Positions 55,808 through 64,000 of a stretch of DNA of 64,000 bases are shown here, piece by piece. The DNA lies in the NCBI RefSeq assembly GCF_002927275.1, contig NZ_PRKW01000002.1, positions 248,001 to 312,000 of the forward strand. Reading direction: 5' to 3'. Both the position numbers and the translations under genes were made by a program. The stretch is from Arthrobacter pityocampae. Its GTDB lineage: Bacteria; Actinomycetota; Actinomycetes; Actinomycetales; Micrococcaceae. Position 1 is the first letter of the stretch. Each line of letters starts with the position of its first letter. The notes below the pieces were generated by a model that made no database searches, was not told the origin of the DNA, and saw nothing but the letters and a program-made list of their open reading frames with translations.

Positions 55808-57598
55808 TCAGGCCTCGGCGGCGACCTTCGGCCCGCCGTCGGCCTTCGGCTTGGCGTCGACCCCGGCCTCCTTGCGCTGCTGGGCCGTGATCGGCGCGGG
55901 CGCCGCGGTCAGGGGGTCGAACCCGCCGCCGGACTTCGGGAACGCGATGACGTCGCGGATCGAATCCGTCCCGGCGAGGAGCGAGACCACGCGGTCCCAG
56001 CCCAGGGCGATGCCGCCGTGCGGAGGCGCGCCGTACTTGAAGCCTTCGAGCAGGAAGCCGAACTTCTCCTGCGCTTCCTCCTTGCCGAGGCCCATGACCG
56101 CGAACACGCGCTCCTGGACGTCGCGCTGGTGGATACGGATGGACCCGCCGCCGAGCTCGTTGCCGTTGCAGACGATGTCGTACGCGTAGGCGACGGCGTT
56201 CTCCGGGTCGGTGTCGAACGTGTCGAGGAATTCGGGCTTCGGGGAGGTGAAGGCGTGGTGGACGGCCGTCCACGCGCCGCCTCCCACGGCGACGTCGCCC
56301 GCGGCGACGGCGGCCGAAGCCGGCTCGAACATGGGCGCGTCGACGATCCAGACGAACGCCCAGTCGCCCTCCGTGATGAGCCCGGTGCGCCGGCCGATCT
56401 CGACCCGGGCGGCGCCGAGGATGGCGCGCGACGACGTGCGGTCGCCGGCGGCGAAGAAGATGCAGTCGCCGGGCGCGGCCCCGGTCGCGGCCGCGAGGCC
56501 CTCGCGCTCGGCGTCGGTGAGGTTCTTGGCGACGGGGCCGCGGAGGCTGCCGTCGTCGTCGATGAGGACGTAGGCGAGGCCCTTGGCGCCGCGCTGCTTC
56601 GCCCACTCCTGCCAGGCGTCCAGCTGCCGGCGCGGCTGCGCTGCGCCGCCGGGCATGACGACAGCGCCCACGTAGGGGGCCTTGAAGACGCCGAAACCGG
56701 TGTCCTTGAAGAACTCGGTCAGTTCGGTGAGCTCGAGCCCGAAGCGGAGGTCCGGTTTGTCCGAGCCGTACTTGGCCATGGCCTCGGCGTACGTCATGCG
56801 GCGGATCGGCAGGGGGATCTCGACGTCGATGAGCTTCCAGAGCGCGGCGACGAGCTGCTCGCCGAGGGCGATGATGTCGTCCTCCTCCACGAAGCTCGCC
56901 TCGATGTCGAGCTGGGTGAACTCGGGCTGGCGGTCCGCCCGGAAGTCCTCGTCGCGGTAGCAGCGGGCCAGCTGGTAGTACTTCTCGAAGCCGCCGACCT
57001 GCAGGAGCTGCTTGAAGAGCTGCGGGGACTGCGGGAGTGCGTACCAGGAGCCGGGCGCGAGGCGCGCGGGCACCAGGAAGTCGCGGGCGCCCTCCGGGGT
57101 GGAGCGCGTCAGGGTGGGGGTCTCGATCTCCACGTACCCGTCGGCGTGCAGCAGTTCGCGGGCGATCCGGCTGGCCTCGGACCGCAGGCGCAGGTTGGCT
57201 TGGGGGCCGGGGCGCCGGAGGTCGAGGTAGCGGTGGCGCAGGCGTGCCTCCTCGCCCACCTCCACGTGCTCGTCGATCTGGAACGGCAGGGGGTCCGAGG
57301 TGTTGAGAATGGTCACGGTGTCCGCGATGACCTCGATGGCGCCGGTGGGAAGGGCAGGGTTCTCGTTGCCCTCGGGGCGCTGCTGGACCTCGCCGACGAT
57401 CTGCAGGACGTACTCGTTGCGCAGGGACGAGAACACGTCCTCCTCGCGGACGACGACCTGCGCGACGCCGGAGGCGTCCCGGAGATCGAGGAACGCGACG
57501 CCGCCGTGGTCCCGGCGACGGGCGACCCATCCAGCCAGGGTGACGGTTTGTCCTACGTGCTCGGGCCGAAGCGAGCCGAGTTCATGCGTGCGGAGCAC
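55808..57598 (-). CDS. aspS: Aspartyl-tRNA synthetase
   Basis: 596 residues, class II. The OB-fold anticodon domain starts with [13 protein letters not shown]. Motif 2 is in [23 protein letters not shown] (shown in part) and motif 3 is [10 protein letters not shown]. The bacterial GAD insertion lies in the middle. Whether it also charges tRNA-Asn cannot be told. The GTG at 57598 has GGAAGGAA upstream; the open frame before it is not protein-like. Confidence 0.96.
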   Translation of the reverse strand: MLRTHELGSLRPEHVGQTVTLAGWVARRRDHGGVAFLDLRDASGVAQVVVREEDVFSSLRNEYVLQIVGEVQQRPEGNENPALPTGAIEVIADTVTILNTSDPLPFQIDEHVEVGEEARLRHRYLDLRRPGPQANLRLRSEASRIARELLHADGYVEIETPTLTRSTPEGARDFLVPARLAPGSWYALPQSPQLFKQLLQVGGFEKYYQLARCYRDEDFRADRQPEFTQLDIEASFVEEDDIIALGEQLVAALWKLIDVEIPLPIRRMTYAEAMAKYGSDKPDLRFGLELTELTEFFKDTGFGVFKAPYVGAVVMPGGAAQPRRQLDAWQEWAKQRGAKGLAYVLIDDDGSLRGPVAKNLTDAEREGLAAATGAAPGDCIFFAAGDRTSSRAILGAARVEIGRRTGLITEGDWAFVWIVDAPMFEPASAAVAAGDVAVGGGAWTAVHHAFTSPKPEFLDTFDTDPENAVAYAYDIVCNGNELGGGSIRIHQRDVQERVFAVMGLGKEEAQEKFGFLLEGFKYGAPPHGGIALGWDRVVSLLAGTDSIRDVIAFPKSGGGFDPLTAAPAPITAQQRKEAGVDAKPKADGGPKVAAEA

Positions 57599-57647
57599 AG
57601 CATTCCTTCCCACAGATACGTTCGATGAGTCGCAGGCGAGCTTCGCC

Positions 57648-57675
57648 TGCCTAGAGTTGGTGCAAACCCGTCCAA
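57648..57675 (-). promoter_or_regulatory. Possible promoter of aspS
   Basis: TTGGAC (57670-57675), 16 nt, TAGGCA (57648-57653) on the minus strand. A GCAGGCGA/TCGCCTGC hairpin overlaps the -10. The 200-bp gap to the next gene holds nothing else I can identify. Confidence 0.4.
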
Positions 57676-57798
57676 CTTTACCGGTCCGGGTCCGCCGAAC
57701 CGGACACGCCGTTCCGGGCTGTCGCGTCCGAGGAGCCACCCTCCACCGGAACCCGTCATCACGCGAACTCCGGTTCACCCGCACCACCGAGGAGCACC

Positions 57799-59064
57799 AT
57801 GACCCAGCCACCGGGACTGCGCCGCGCAATGGGCGGCTTCGACGCCACCACGGTCGGCGTCGGCGCGATGATCGGCGCAGGCGCCTTCGTGGTCTTCTCC
57901 CCCGCCAGTGCCGCGGCGGGCCTGCTGCTGCCCCTCGCCGTCGTCCTCGCGGGGTTCGTCGCCTACTGCAATGCCGCGGCGACGGCCTCCCTCGCCGTCC
58001 GCTATCCCTCCAGCGGGGGGACCTACCTCTACGGCAGGAAGCAGCTCGGGCCCTGGCCCGGCTTCCTCGCGGGGTGGGGCTTCGTCACCGGCAAGCTCGC
58101 GTCGTGTGCGGCGATGGCCCTGACCTTCGGCCTGTACGCCGCGCCCGGTGCGGAGAAGGCCGCCGCGGTGGCCGCCGTCGTCGGCCTGACCGCGGTGAAC
58201 CTCCTCGGGGTGACGCGGACGGCCCTCGCGACGCGCGTGATCGTCTCGCTCGTCGTGCCCGTCCTGGCGTTCGTCGTCGTCGTGGCGTTCACCGCCCCGG
58301 CCGCACCCTCCACGGCCGGCTCCGGCGGGACGGGCGGCGTCGTCGGCGTGCTGCAGGCTGCGGCCCTGCTGTTCTTCGCGTTCGCGGGCTACGCGCGCAT
58401 CGCGACCATGGGCGAGGAGGTGCGGAACCCGCGCCGGAACATCCCGCGGGCGATCTTCGGCGCCCTCGGCTTCACCCTCGTGGTGTACCTGCTCCTGGCA
58501 CTCTCGCTGCTGAATGCCCTCGGGCCGGAGGCCCTGGCCGCTTCGAGTGCACCGCTGCGGGACGTCGTCGACGCCGGGACGCCGCCCGGAGGGGCCACCG
58601 GGGTGCTCGACACCGTGGTGGTCGGCGCTGCAGCGCTCGCGAGTCTCGGGGCGCTGCTCGCCCTGATCGCCGGCGTCGGCCGCACCAGTCTCGCCATGGC
58701 CCGCAACAGGGACCTGCCCTCGGCGCTCTCCAGCATCTCGACGCGCTTCGCGGTGCCCTGGGTGGCGGACCTCGCAACCGCCGCCGTCGTCGTGCTCCTG
58801 CTGCTCGCCACGGACGTGCTGACGGTCGTCGGGTTCTCCAGCTTCGGGGTGCTGGTGTACTACGCGATCGCGAACGTGGCCGCGTTCACGCTCACCGACC
58901 GGCAGTGGTACGCCCCGCGCTGGCTGAACGTCGTCGGTGCGGTCGCCTGCCTCGTCCTGGCCTTCACCCTCCCGGCGGTGTCGGTGGTGACCATGCTCGC
59001 GGTGCTCGCGGCCGGGGTCGTCGTCCGGGGTGCGGTACTGGTCCGACGCCGGCGTGCGGCCTGA
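57799..59064 (+). CDS. APC-superfamily amino acid permease
   Basis: 421 residues with about 12 membrane helices. The first helix has the APC substrate-binding pattern [37 protein letters not shown] is the family's cytoplasmic loop (only part quoted). It would import an amino acid or polyamine with H+ or by exchange. The specific substrate is unknown. It is divergent from aspS. Confidence 0.88.
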   Translation: MTQPPGLRRAMGGFDATTVGVGAMIGAGAFVVFSPASAAAGLLLPLAVVLAGFVAYCNAAATASLAVRYPSSGGTYLYGRKQLGPWPGFLAGWGFVTGKLASCAAMALTFGLYAAPGAEKAAAVAAVVGLTAVNLLGVTRTALATRVIVSLVVPVLAFVVVVAFTAPAAPSTAGSGGTGGVVGVLQAAALLFFAFAGYARIATMGEEVRNPRRNIPRAIFGALGFTLVVYLLLALSLLNALGPEALAASSAPLRDVVDAGTPPGGATGVLDTVVVGAAALASLGALLALIAGVGRTSLAMARNRDLPSALSSISTRFAVPWVADLATAAVVVLLLLATDVLTVVGFSSFGVLVYYAIANVAAFTLTDRQWYAPRWLNVVGAVACLVLAFTLPAVSVVTMLAVLAAGVVVRGAVLVRRRRAA

Positions 59065-59145
59065 GGGACGCGGAAGAGTCCCCCGTGCGTGCATGCGTGC
59101 GGGCGGGCGCGCGGGCGGGCGTGTGGGTGCACCCGGCGCGGCGGC

Positions 59146-59177
59146 CCAGACCCGGGGTAACGTTCCCCCGGGTCTGG
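59146..59177. terminator. Hairpin between convergent permease and hisS
   Basis: CCAGACCCGGGG, 8-nt loop, perfect complement. It can serve both genes. Confidence 0.75.
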
Positions 59178-59212
59178 ACGCCCGCCGCGGCGGTCCGCCC
59201 CAGCCGGGTCCG

Positions 59213-60541
59213 TCAGGCCCGGGCGACGACGGGCCGGAGGTCGTCCGCCGGCGGGGTCCAGGAGGACGGGTCCGCCACCACCTGGTCGCCCGACCGGATG
59301 TCCTTCACCTCGTGCGTGCCGTCGGCGGAGGTGAACCACACGAACGGGATCCCCCGGCGGTCGGCGAACTTGATCTGCTTCCCGAACTTCTCGGCCGTCG
59401 CGGCCACCTCGGCGGAGATGCCGCGGCCCCGGAGCGCCGTTGCGACGTCCTGTGCCTGCGACCAGGCGTCGTCGTCCGCGAGCGTCACCAGGACAGCGGT
59501 GGGGACCGCGCGGGAGACCGTGGCGAAGCCCTGGCTGAGGATCCGCGAAACGATCCGGGTGACGCCGATAGACAGGCCGACGCCGGGGAAGGTGCGGTTA
59601 CCCTTGCGGGCGAGCGAGTCGTAGCGGCCGCCGGAGCAGATGGAGCCGAGCCCCTCATGCCCGTCGAGCACCGTCTCGTAGACGGTCCCCGTGTAGTAGT
59701 CGAGCCCGCGGGCGATGCTGAGGTCCGCGACCACCCGGCCCGGCGCACGCCGTGACGCCTCCCCCACGACCTGCCGGAGCTCCTCGAGCCCTTCCTCGAG
59801 GAGCTCGCTCGTGACGCCGAGCTCCCGGACCCGCTCCACGAAGGACGTGTCGGGGGTACGGATCCCCGCGAGTTCGAGGGCCAGGCGCACCTGCTCCTCG
59901 CCTGCTCCCACCTCAGCGCGCAGCAGCACGCCCACCTTCTCGGGGCCGATCTTCTCGAGCTTGTCGATGCTGCGGAGAACCGCCGCCGTATCCGTGAGCC
60001 CGATCGCCCGGTAGAACCCCTCGGCGAGCTTCCGGTTGTTCACACGCAGGGTGAAGTCGGGGATCGGCAGGGCACCGAGCGCCTCGACGACGGCGAGAGC
60101 GAGTTCGACGTCGTACCGGAACGGGAGGGTGCCATCGCCGACGACGTCGATGTCCGCCTGGGTGAATTCGCGGGCGCGGCCTTCCTGCGGCCGCTCCCCC
60201 CGCCAGCACTTCTGGATCTGGAAGCGGCGGAACGGGAACGCGAGGTGGCCTGCGTTCTCGACGACGTAGCGTGCGAACGGGACGGTGAGGTCGTAGTGGA
60301 GTGCAAGTCCGCTCTCGGACGCGGACGCCTCCTCGGCCTGCAGGCGCGAGACCGCGTAGACCTCCTTGTCGATCTCACCCTTGCGCAGGAGGTGGTCGAC
60401 GGTCTCGACGGCGCGCGTCTCGATGCTGGAGAACCCGTGCAGTTCGAACGTGCGCTGCAGCACCTCGAGCACGTGGAGTTCGATCAGGCGCTCCTCGGGG
60501 AGCCATTCGGGAAAGCCTGACAGTGATGCCTTGCGGGCCAT
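59213..60541 (-). CDS. hisS: Histidyl-tRNA synthetase
   Basis: 442 residues, class II. Motif 2 is FRRFQIQKCWRGERPQEGR, and the histidine-binding motifs HisA/HisB appear as DLSIARGLDYYTG and SGGRYDSLA. The C-terminal anticodon-binding domain is complete. The ATG at 60541 has GGAGGAGA upstream. The upstream open frame is a chance extension. Confidence 0.96.
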   Translation of the reverse strand: MARKASLSGFPEWLPEERLIELHVLEVLQRTFELHGFSSIETRAVETVDHLLRKGEIDKEVYAVSRLQAEEASASESGLALHYDLTVPFARYVVENAGHLAFPFRRFQIQKCWRGERPQEGRAREFTQADIDVVGDGTLPFRYDVELALAVVEALGALPIPDFTLRVNNRKLAEGFYRAIGLTDTAAVLRSIDKLEKIGPEKVGVLLRAEVGAGEEQVRLALELAGIRTPDTSFVERVRELGVTSELLEEGLEELRQVVGEASRRAPGRVVADLSIARGLDYYTGTVYETVLDGHEGLGSICSGGRYDSLARKGNRTFPGVGLSIGVTRIVSRILSQGFATVSRAVPTAVLVTLADDDAWSQAQDVATALRGRGISAEVAATAEKFGKQIKFADRRGIPFVWFTSADGTHEVKDIRSGDQVVADPSSWTPPADDLRPVVARA

Positions 60542-60702
60542 TGGGGGAATCTCCTCCTGCACGGGGTTTCCGGTCCTCGCCCCGGCGGCGGGACGATCCG
60601 GTTCTGCGGCCTCAATCCTAGGTGCCGGGCACCCTTCGCGGGAAAAGCCGGGCCAGTCTGTCCGCGGGGCGGATGGGTGCCACGCCGTCGGACCACGCGT
60701 CG

Positions 60703-61695
60703 TCAGGTGTAGAAGAATCGCACGGTGTGAAAGAAGACCGGCGCCGCGAAGCACAGCGAGTCCAGGCGATCCATGATGCCGCCGTGGCCGGGGATGAGGG
60801 AGCCGAAGTCCTTGATGCCGCGGTCGCGCTTGATGGCGGACATCACCAGCCCTCCGGCGAAACCCATCACACACGAGATGAACGCCAGGAGCGCGGCCAT
60901 GAACGGAGTGAACGGTGTGACCCACCAGAGGGCGGCACCGAGGGCGGTGGCCGAAAGCACTCCCCCGATGAACCCCTCCCAAGTCTTGTTGGGGCTGACG
61001 CTCGGCGCGATCGGATGTTTCCCGAGCGTCTTGCCCCATACGTACTGCAGCACATCGGAGCCCTGCACCACGATCAGCAGGAAGAGCAGCAGCTGCGCGC
61101 CGGTAGCCCCACCGGCGCCCGGCGCCGACCCTTCGGCCGCGTCCCGGCCCAGCTCCATGGCGATCGGCAACTGCAGGAGCGCCGGGGCGTGGCTGAGGGC
61201 GTAGACGCACACCATCAGCGCCCACTGGATGGTCGCGGTGCGCTGCAGGAACCCGGCGGTCTGCCCGGCCAGCGCATTACGCGCCGGCAGGAAGAGGAAG
61301 GCGTACACCGGGATGAACACACTGAACATGCCGTACCAGTGTTCCCAGACGAACCAATAGTGCACGGCGGGGATGATGAAGACCAGCCACACGAGCGCTT
61401 TGTGATCTCCGCGGCCGGTGGGTGAGATGGTGATGAATTCGCGCAGCGCCAGGAGCGACAGCAGGAGGAAGAGCACGATCGTCACTGTCTCGCCGGCGGC
61501 CAGGACAGCGCCGAGCAGGGCGACCATCAGCCACCACGCGTTGATGCGTTGCTTCAGATTCGTGACAGTGCTCGTTGCGCCCAGACGGCGGCCCAGAAGC
61601 CGCGCGATCGCGGTGGCCAGCACGAGAACGAGGACGACGCCGCCGAGGAGTTTCAGCGACGACGAGTCCAGCAGCCCCAGTTCCCAGCCGCTCAC
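60703..61695 (-). CDS. Phosphatidate cytidylyltransferase-like (CdsA/YnbB)
   Basis: 330 residues, multi-helix membrane protein with the CdsA signature SAIKRDRGIKDFG...HGGIMDRLDS near the C-terminus. It would make CDP-diacylglycerol from phosphatidate and CTP. It is longer at the N-terminus than typical CdsA. It overlaps the acyltransferase gene by 4 nt, and the CDP-alcohol transferase gene follows that, so this is probably a second lipid-head-group set like E. coli ynbAB and not the housekeeping cdsA, though this is inference. Confidence 0.87.
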   Translation of the reverse strand: MSGWELGLLDSSSLKLLGGVVLVLVLATAIARLLGRRLGATSTVTNLKQRINAWWLMVALLGAVLAAGETVTIVLFLLLSLLALREFITISPTGRGDHKALVWLVFIIPAVHYWFVWEHWYGMFSVFIPVYAFLFLPARNALAGQTAGFLQRTATIQWALMVCVYALSHAPALLQLPIAMELGRDAAEGSAPGAGGATGAQLLLFLLIVVQGSDVLQYVWGKTLGKHPIAPSVSPNKTWEGFIGGVLSATALGAALWWVTPFTPFMAALLAFISCVMGFAGGLVMSAIKRDRGIKDFGSLIPGHGGIMDRLDSLCFAAPVFFHTVRFFYT

Positions 61696-62432
61696 AGGTC
61701 GTCCTGCCGGGCCTGGCTGCGAGGGGGCGACACGCGTTCGTCCGCTTCAGAAGCATCCGTCGGCTGCGGGCCTTGATGCTCCGCCAGGCAGTCCACGAGA
61801 ACCTGCCGGGCGCGGGCCAGGAATGCCTGCCGCTCCTCATCGGGAGCCAAGTACAGGGGTTCGCAGAAGATGACAGTCGAGAGGTGAGGGACCGGGATCA
61901 CCTCTCCTTTGGGGAGGATCCGCCCGAGGTTGGCCAGCGTCACCGGGACCACAGGTACCTCAGGGTGAAGCTGCGCCAATTTGTACAGTCCACCGTGGAA
62001 TCGGGCGATCGTTTCGCCGTCGCCGCGCGTGCCTTCAGGGAAGATGATCAGCGAGTCCCCGGCCGTCAGCACCTCGGCCATGCCCTCCACCTGCCCCTTG
62101 GGGCTGACCCCCGAGTCGGAGGTGCGCTGTCGAGTGCCACTGGAGCCGTGGCGGTCCACCAGATAGGCGTTGAAGATCTGATCAGCGAAGACCCTGCGCA
62201 CCCCGGAGCCCCAGTAGTCCTTGGCGGCCACCGGGCGGGTCCGTCTTCGAAGCTCTCCCGGCAGTGCGGCCCAGATGGTGAGGAAGTCCAGATGGCTGGA
62301 ATGGTTCGCGTAATAGATGGCCTGCTCCGGCAGCTCCGGTTCGGAGTCTCCGGCTGCAGTCGCGACACGCGCCCCGGCGAACGCGCTGATCAGGGTGGCG
62401 AGGCCGCGCCGGAGAACGCTACTCACGTTCAC
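61692..62432 (-). CDS. PlsC-like 1-acylglycerol-3-phosphate acyltransferase
   Basis: 246 residues. The acyltransferase motifs are NHSSHLDF (catalytic HX4D) and FPEGTRGDG, with a third block in VPVVPVTLANLG. It would acylate lysophosphatidate or a similar lysolipid at the membrane. The GTG at 62432 overlaps the stop of the CDP-alcohol transferase gene (GTGA). The start used is the first conserved region; the open frame upstream is not protein-like. Confidence 0.88.
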   Translation of the reverse strand: MNVSSVLRRGLATLISAFAGARVATAAGDSEPELPEQAIYYANHSSHLDFLTIWAALPGELRRRTRPVAAKDYWGSGVRRVFADQIFNAYLVDRHGSSGTRQRTSDSGVSPKGQVEGMAEVLTAGDSLIIFPEGTRGDGETIARFHGGLYKLAQLHPEVPVVPVTLANLGRILPKGEVIPVPHLSTVIFCEPLYLAPDEERQAFLARARQVLVDCLAEHQGPQPTDASEADERVSPPRSQARQDDL

Positions 62433-63124
62433 GCGGGCAGGTCCTTGCTGCGGGCGCGCAGCGAGGCGCTGACACGGCGCAGTCGGCGAACGCAGGTGAG
62501 CAGGGAGCCCAGCGCGATGAGCGCCAGCGTGCTGACCAGCACCCACCCTTCCGACCACGGAAGCCATGGTTCGGCGATGCTCACCAGGACCCCGGCCATC
62601 AGCAACCACATACGGTGCGGCTTGGCCAGGGGCCCGTCGAAGAAGTTCCTCGTACCGAGGGCTGACCCGAGGCTGCGGATATAGGCGGTCAGTACAGCCA
62701 ATATCGCCGCTAGGAATCCCAGCGTCACCCCGAGATCGACCCTGCCCGCGCTCAGCAGCCCGGCGGTCGCGATGCCTGCTGCTCCCAGGAACAAGACATC
62801 AGAAATCCGATCGGGCAGCTCATTGTAGATATCGCCCACCGGTGAGCTCATGCCCTTCTCGACCGCCAACATTCCGTCGAGCATATTCAGCAGCAGACGC
62901 AGCGGTATACAGGCGGCAGCCACGGCCAACAGGACAGCCCCGCTTACGGCGTCGTCGGTATGCGCCGACCAGATCAGCGCAGCGGCGCCCACAGCGGCGA
63001 ACACCACTGAACCGACCGAGATCTGGTTGGGGGTGAGTTTCGCCGCCGCAAGGATATCCGCAGATCGTGTCGCCCACCGGCTGCTGCGCTGCGGAATTGC
63101 CCGCCTGTCCGTTCCTTGGCTCAT
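62429..63124 (-). CDS. CDP-alcohol phosphotransferase with altered motif
   Basis: About 231 residues from ATG 63124. The conserved phosphotransferase block is normally D-x2-D-G-x2-A-R-x8-G-x3-D-x3-D. Here it reads N-M-L-D-G-M-L-A-V...G-D-I-Y-N-E-L-P-D: the first and third Asp are Asn and the Arg is Val. Six membrane helices are present. It is the first gene of the lipid module and would join CDP-diacylglycerol to an alcohol, unless the changed residues alter activity. ATG 63163 and 63232 are other possible starts. Confidence 0.82.
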   Translation of the reverse strand: MSQGTDRRAIPQRSSRWATRSADILAAAKLTPNQISVGSVVFAAVGAAALIWSAHTDDAVSGAVLLAVAAACIPLRLLLNMLDGMLAVEKGMSSPVGDIYNELPDRISDVLFLGAAGIATAGLLSAGRVDLGVTLGFLAAILAVLTAYIRSLGSALGTRNFFDGPLAKPHRMWLLMAGVLVSIAEPWLPWSEGWVLVSTLALIALGSLLTCVRRLRRVSASLRARSKDLPA

Positions 63125-63248
63125 GTGGAGTGTCCGTTCATTTGGCCCTTTGCCGTATTTCATACGGTAGTGGGAGTCGGGCGGGGGAACTGGCAGCAAC
63201 CCGCGATCAATCCCGTAATTCCACGTCACCATTCATTACAGTGAAAGC

Positions 63249-63842
63249 ATGAGAGCTCGACGCACATCAGTTTTCAGGAACGCCCTGCGGGACCATGGAA
63301 TCGCCGGAGCATGGGGCTTCGCAGAAGCGACGTTCTTCTTCGTGGTCCCCGATGTGTGGACATCCTGGGTGGGGCTACGCCGGCCGAAGCGCGCGCTCAG
63401 CACCACGATCTCAGCCCTCGGTGGTGCCATGGCCGGAGGCACGGTGACCTACTGGTGGGGCCACAAGGTCACCGCCGAGGCCTCGCGCAGCGCGCTGGTG
63501 ACAGTTCCGGCGATCACGAACGCCATGATCAGCAAGGTGGAGCAGGACATCGCTGAATCCGGGGCCGCTTCCCTGATGAAGGGCCCCACCCGCGGAATCC
63601 CGTACAAGCTCTACGCTCGGGCAGCCGGCCTGCAACGGACCCCGCTGGTGACACTTCTTGCCTGGAGTGTGCCCGGCCGGATGGTTCGGTTCATGATGGT
63701 GACACTGGCAGTGTCCGGAATTGCCGCCGTAGTGCGCCGCAGGTACCCGGACATTTCTGAGCGGCGGATCTCGACCGTGTTCTGGATCTGCTGGGGCGTG
63801 TTCTACGCAGTGTTCATCCCACTGACCTCCCGTCGCCACTGA
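63249..63842 (+). CDS. Small VTT/DedA-like membrane protein
   Basis: 197 residues, divergent from the lipid module. Hydrophobic stretches lie around 25-45, 55-75, 135-160 and 175-195. The segments GIPYKLYARAAG and SVPGRMVRFMMV recall the DedA/VTT (SNARE-associated) fold, where an amphipathic re-entrant loop with Pro and Arg is conserved. Such proteins move lipid carriers or small molecules. The call is tentative. Confidence 0.7.
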   Translation: MRARRTSVFRNALRDHGIAGAWGFAEATFFFVVPDVWTSWVGLRRPKRALSTTISALGGAMAGGTVTYWWGHKVTAEASRSALVTVPAITNAMISKVEQDIAESGAASLMKGPTRGIPYKLYARAAGLQRTPLVTLLAWSVPGRMVRFMMVTLAVSGIAAVVRRRYPDISERRISTVFWICWGVFYAVFIPLTSRRH

Positions 63843-64000
63843 ACCCCAGCGACCGGAGCTCCGACACCGCTCGACAATCCGAGTGAAGCATTCCTACTTC
63901 GGCTCAAAAGTCCGTGAGGGTCGCCATAGCGAAGACATTCCGAGGCGCGCTGGCCGCAGTATTACAGGGCCACCTTTCAGGGCGTTGAGTGCGGGACGGG
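63843..64000. other. End of window, no gene seen
   Basis: 158 bases after the last stop. No ORF, repeat or RNA motif I can support. Confidence 0.5.

Overview
The window is a contiguous piece of a high-GC actinobacterial chromosome. Codons end almost always in G or C, many starts are GTG, and the gene set and order (uvrB-coaE, rpsA, polA, pdtaR, pyk-gltDB-lgt-trp-hisI, ribDEBH-hisEGF) fit an Arthrobacter-like member of the Micrococcaceae. That genus-level guess rests on gene order and codon use only.

Layout. 0-5 kb: metallo-hydrolase (partial), DUF3516 helicase, acetyltransferase, S33 peptidase. 5-7.4 kb: divergent methyltransferase and MerA-like flavoprotein. 7.4-15.4 kb: TerC with a probable Mn2+ (yybP-ykoY) riboswitch, uvrB, coaE, a RecQ helicase, a small hypothetical gene and an RlmG-like methyltransferase. 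15.5-23.5 kb: rpsA, an Eis-type acetyltransferase, polA, a thioesterase, a single-domain response regulator and a LigD-type primase/polymerase. 23.6-32 kb is the accessory highlight: a membrane NRPS-like protein of the epsilon-poly-lysine synthetase (Pls) architecture, translationally overlapping an aspartokinase, next to a secreted M28 aminopeptidase and an EctB-type diaminobutyrate aminotransferase. This block ends at a tRNA-Leu(CAA) gene. 32.5-48.8 kb: pdtaR, pyk, gltD, gltB, lgt, trpA, trpB, trpC, two small membrane proteins, trpE and hisI. 48.9-59 kb: a TIGR03085-like gene, hisF, hisG, hisE, ribH, ribB, ribE, ribD, a PnuC/RibM transporter under an FMN riboswitch, aspS and an APC permease. 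59-64 kb: hisS, then a CdsA-like / PlsC-like / CDP-alcohol phosphotransferase phospholipid module and a small VTT-like membrane protein.

How the genes work together. Aspartokinase (aspartate to aspartyl phosphate), asd elsewhere in the genome, and EctB (aspartate semialdehyde to L-2,4-diaminobutyrate) would feed the Pls-like enzyme. That points to a secreted cationic homopolymer such as poly-diaminobutyrate, with the M28 peptidase a candidate degrading or self-protection enzyme. No ectA or ectC is present, so ectoine is not the expected product here. The trp/his/glt/lgt block shows tight overlaps (ATGA, GTGA) typical of operons.

A second general feature is regulatory. At least a dozen genes have a TANNNT hexamer only 5-9 nt before the start codon, so many transcripts here are probably leaderless. 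The genes with long leaders are those with riboswitches or rpsA.
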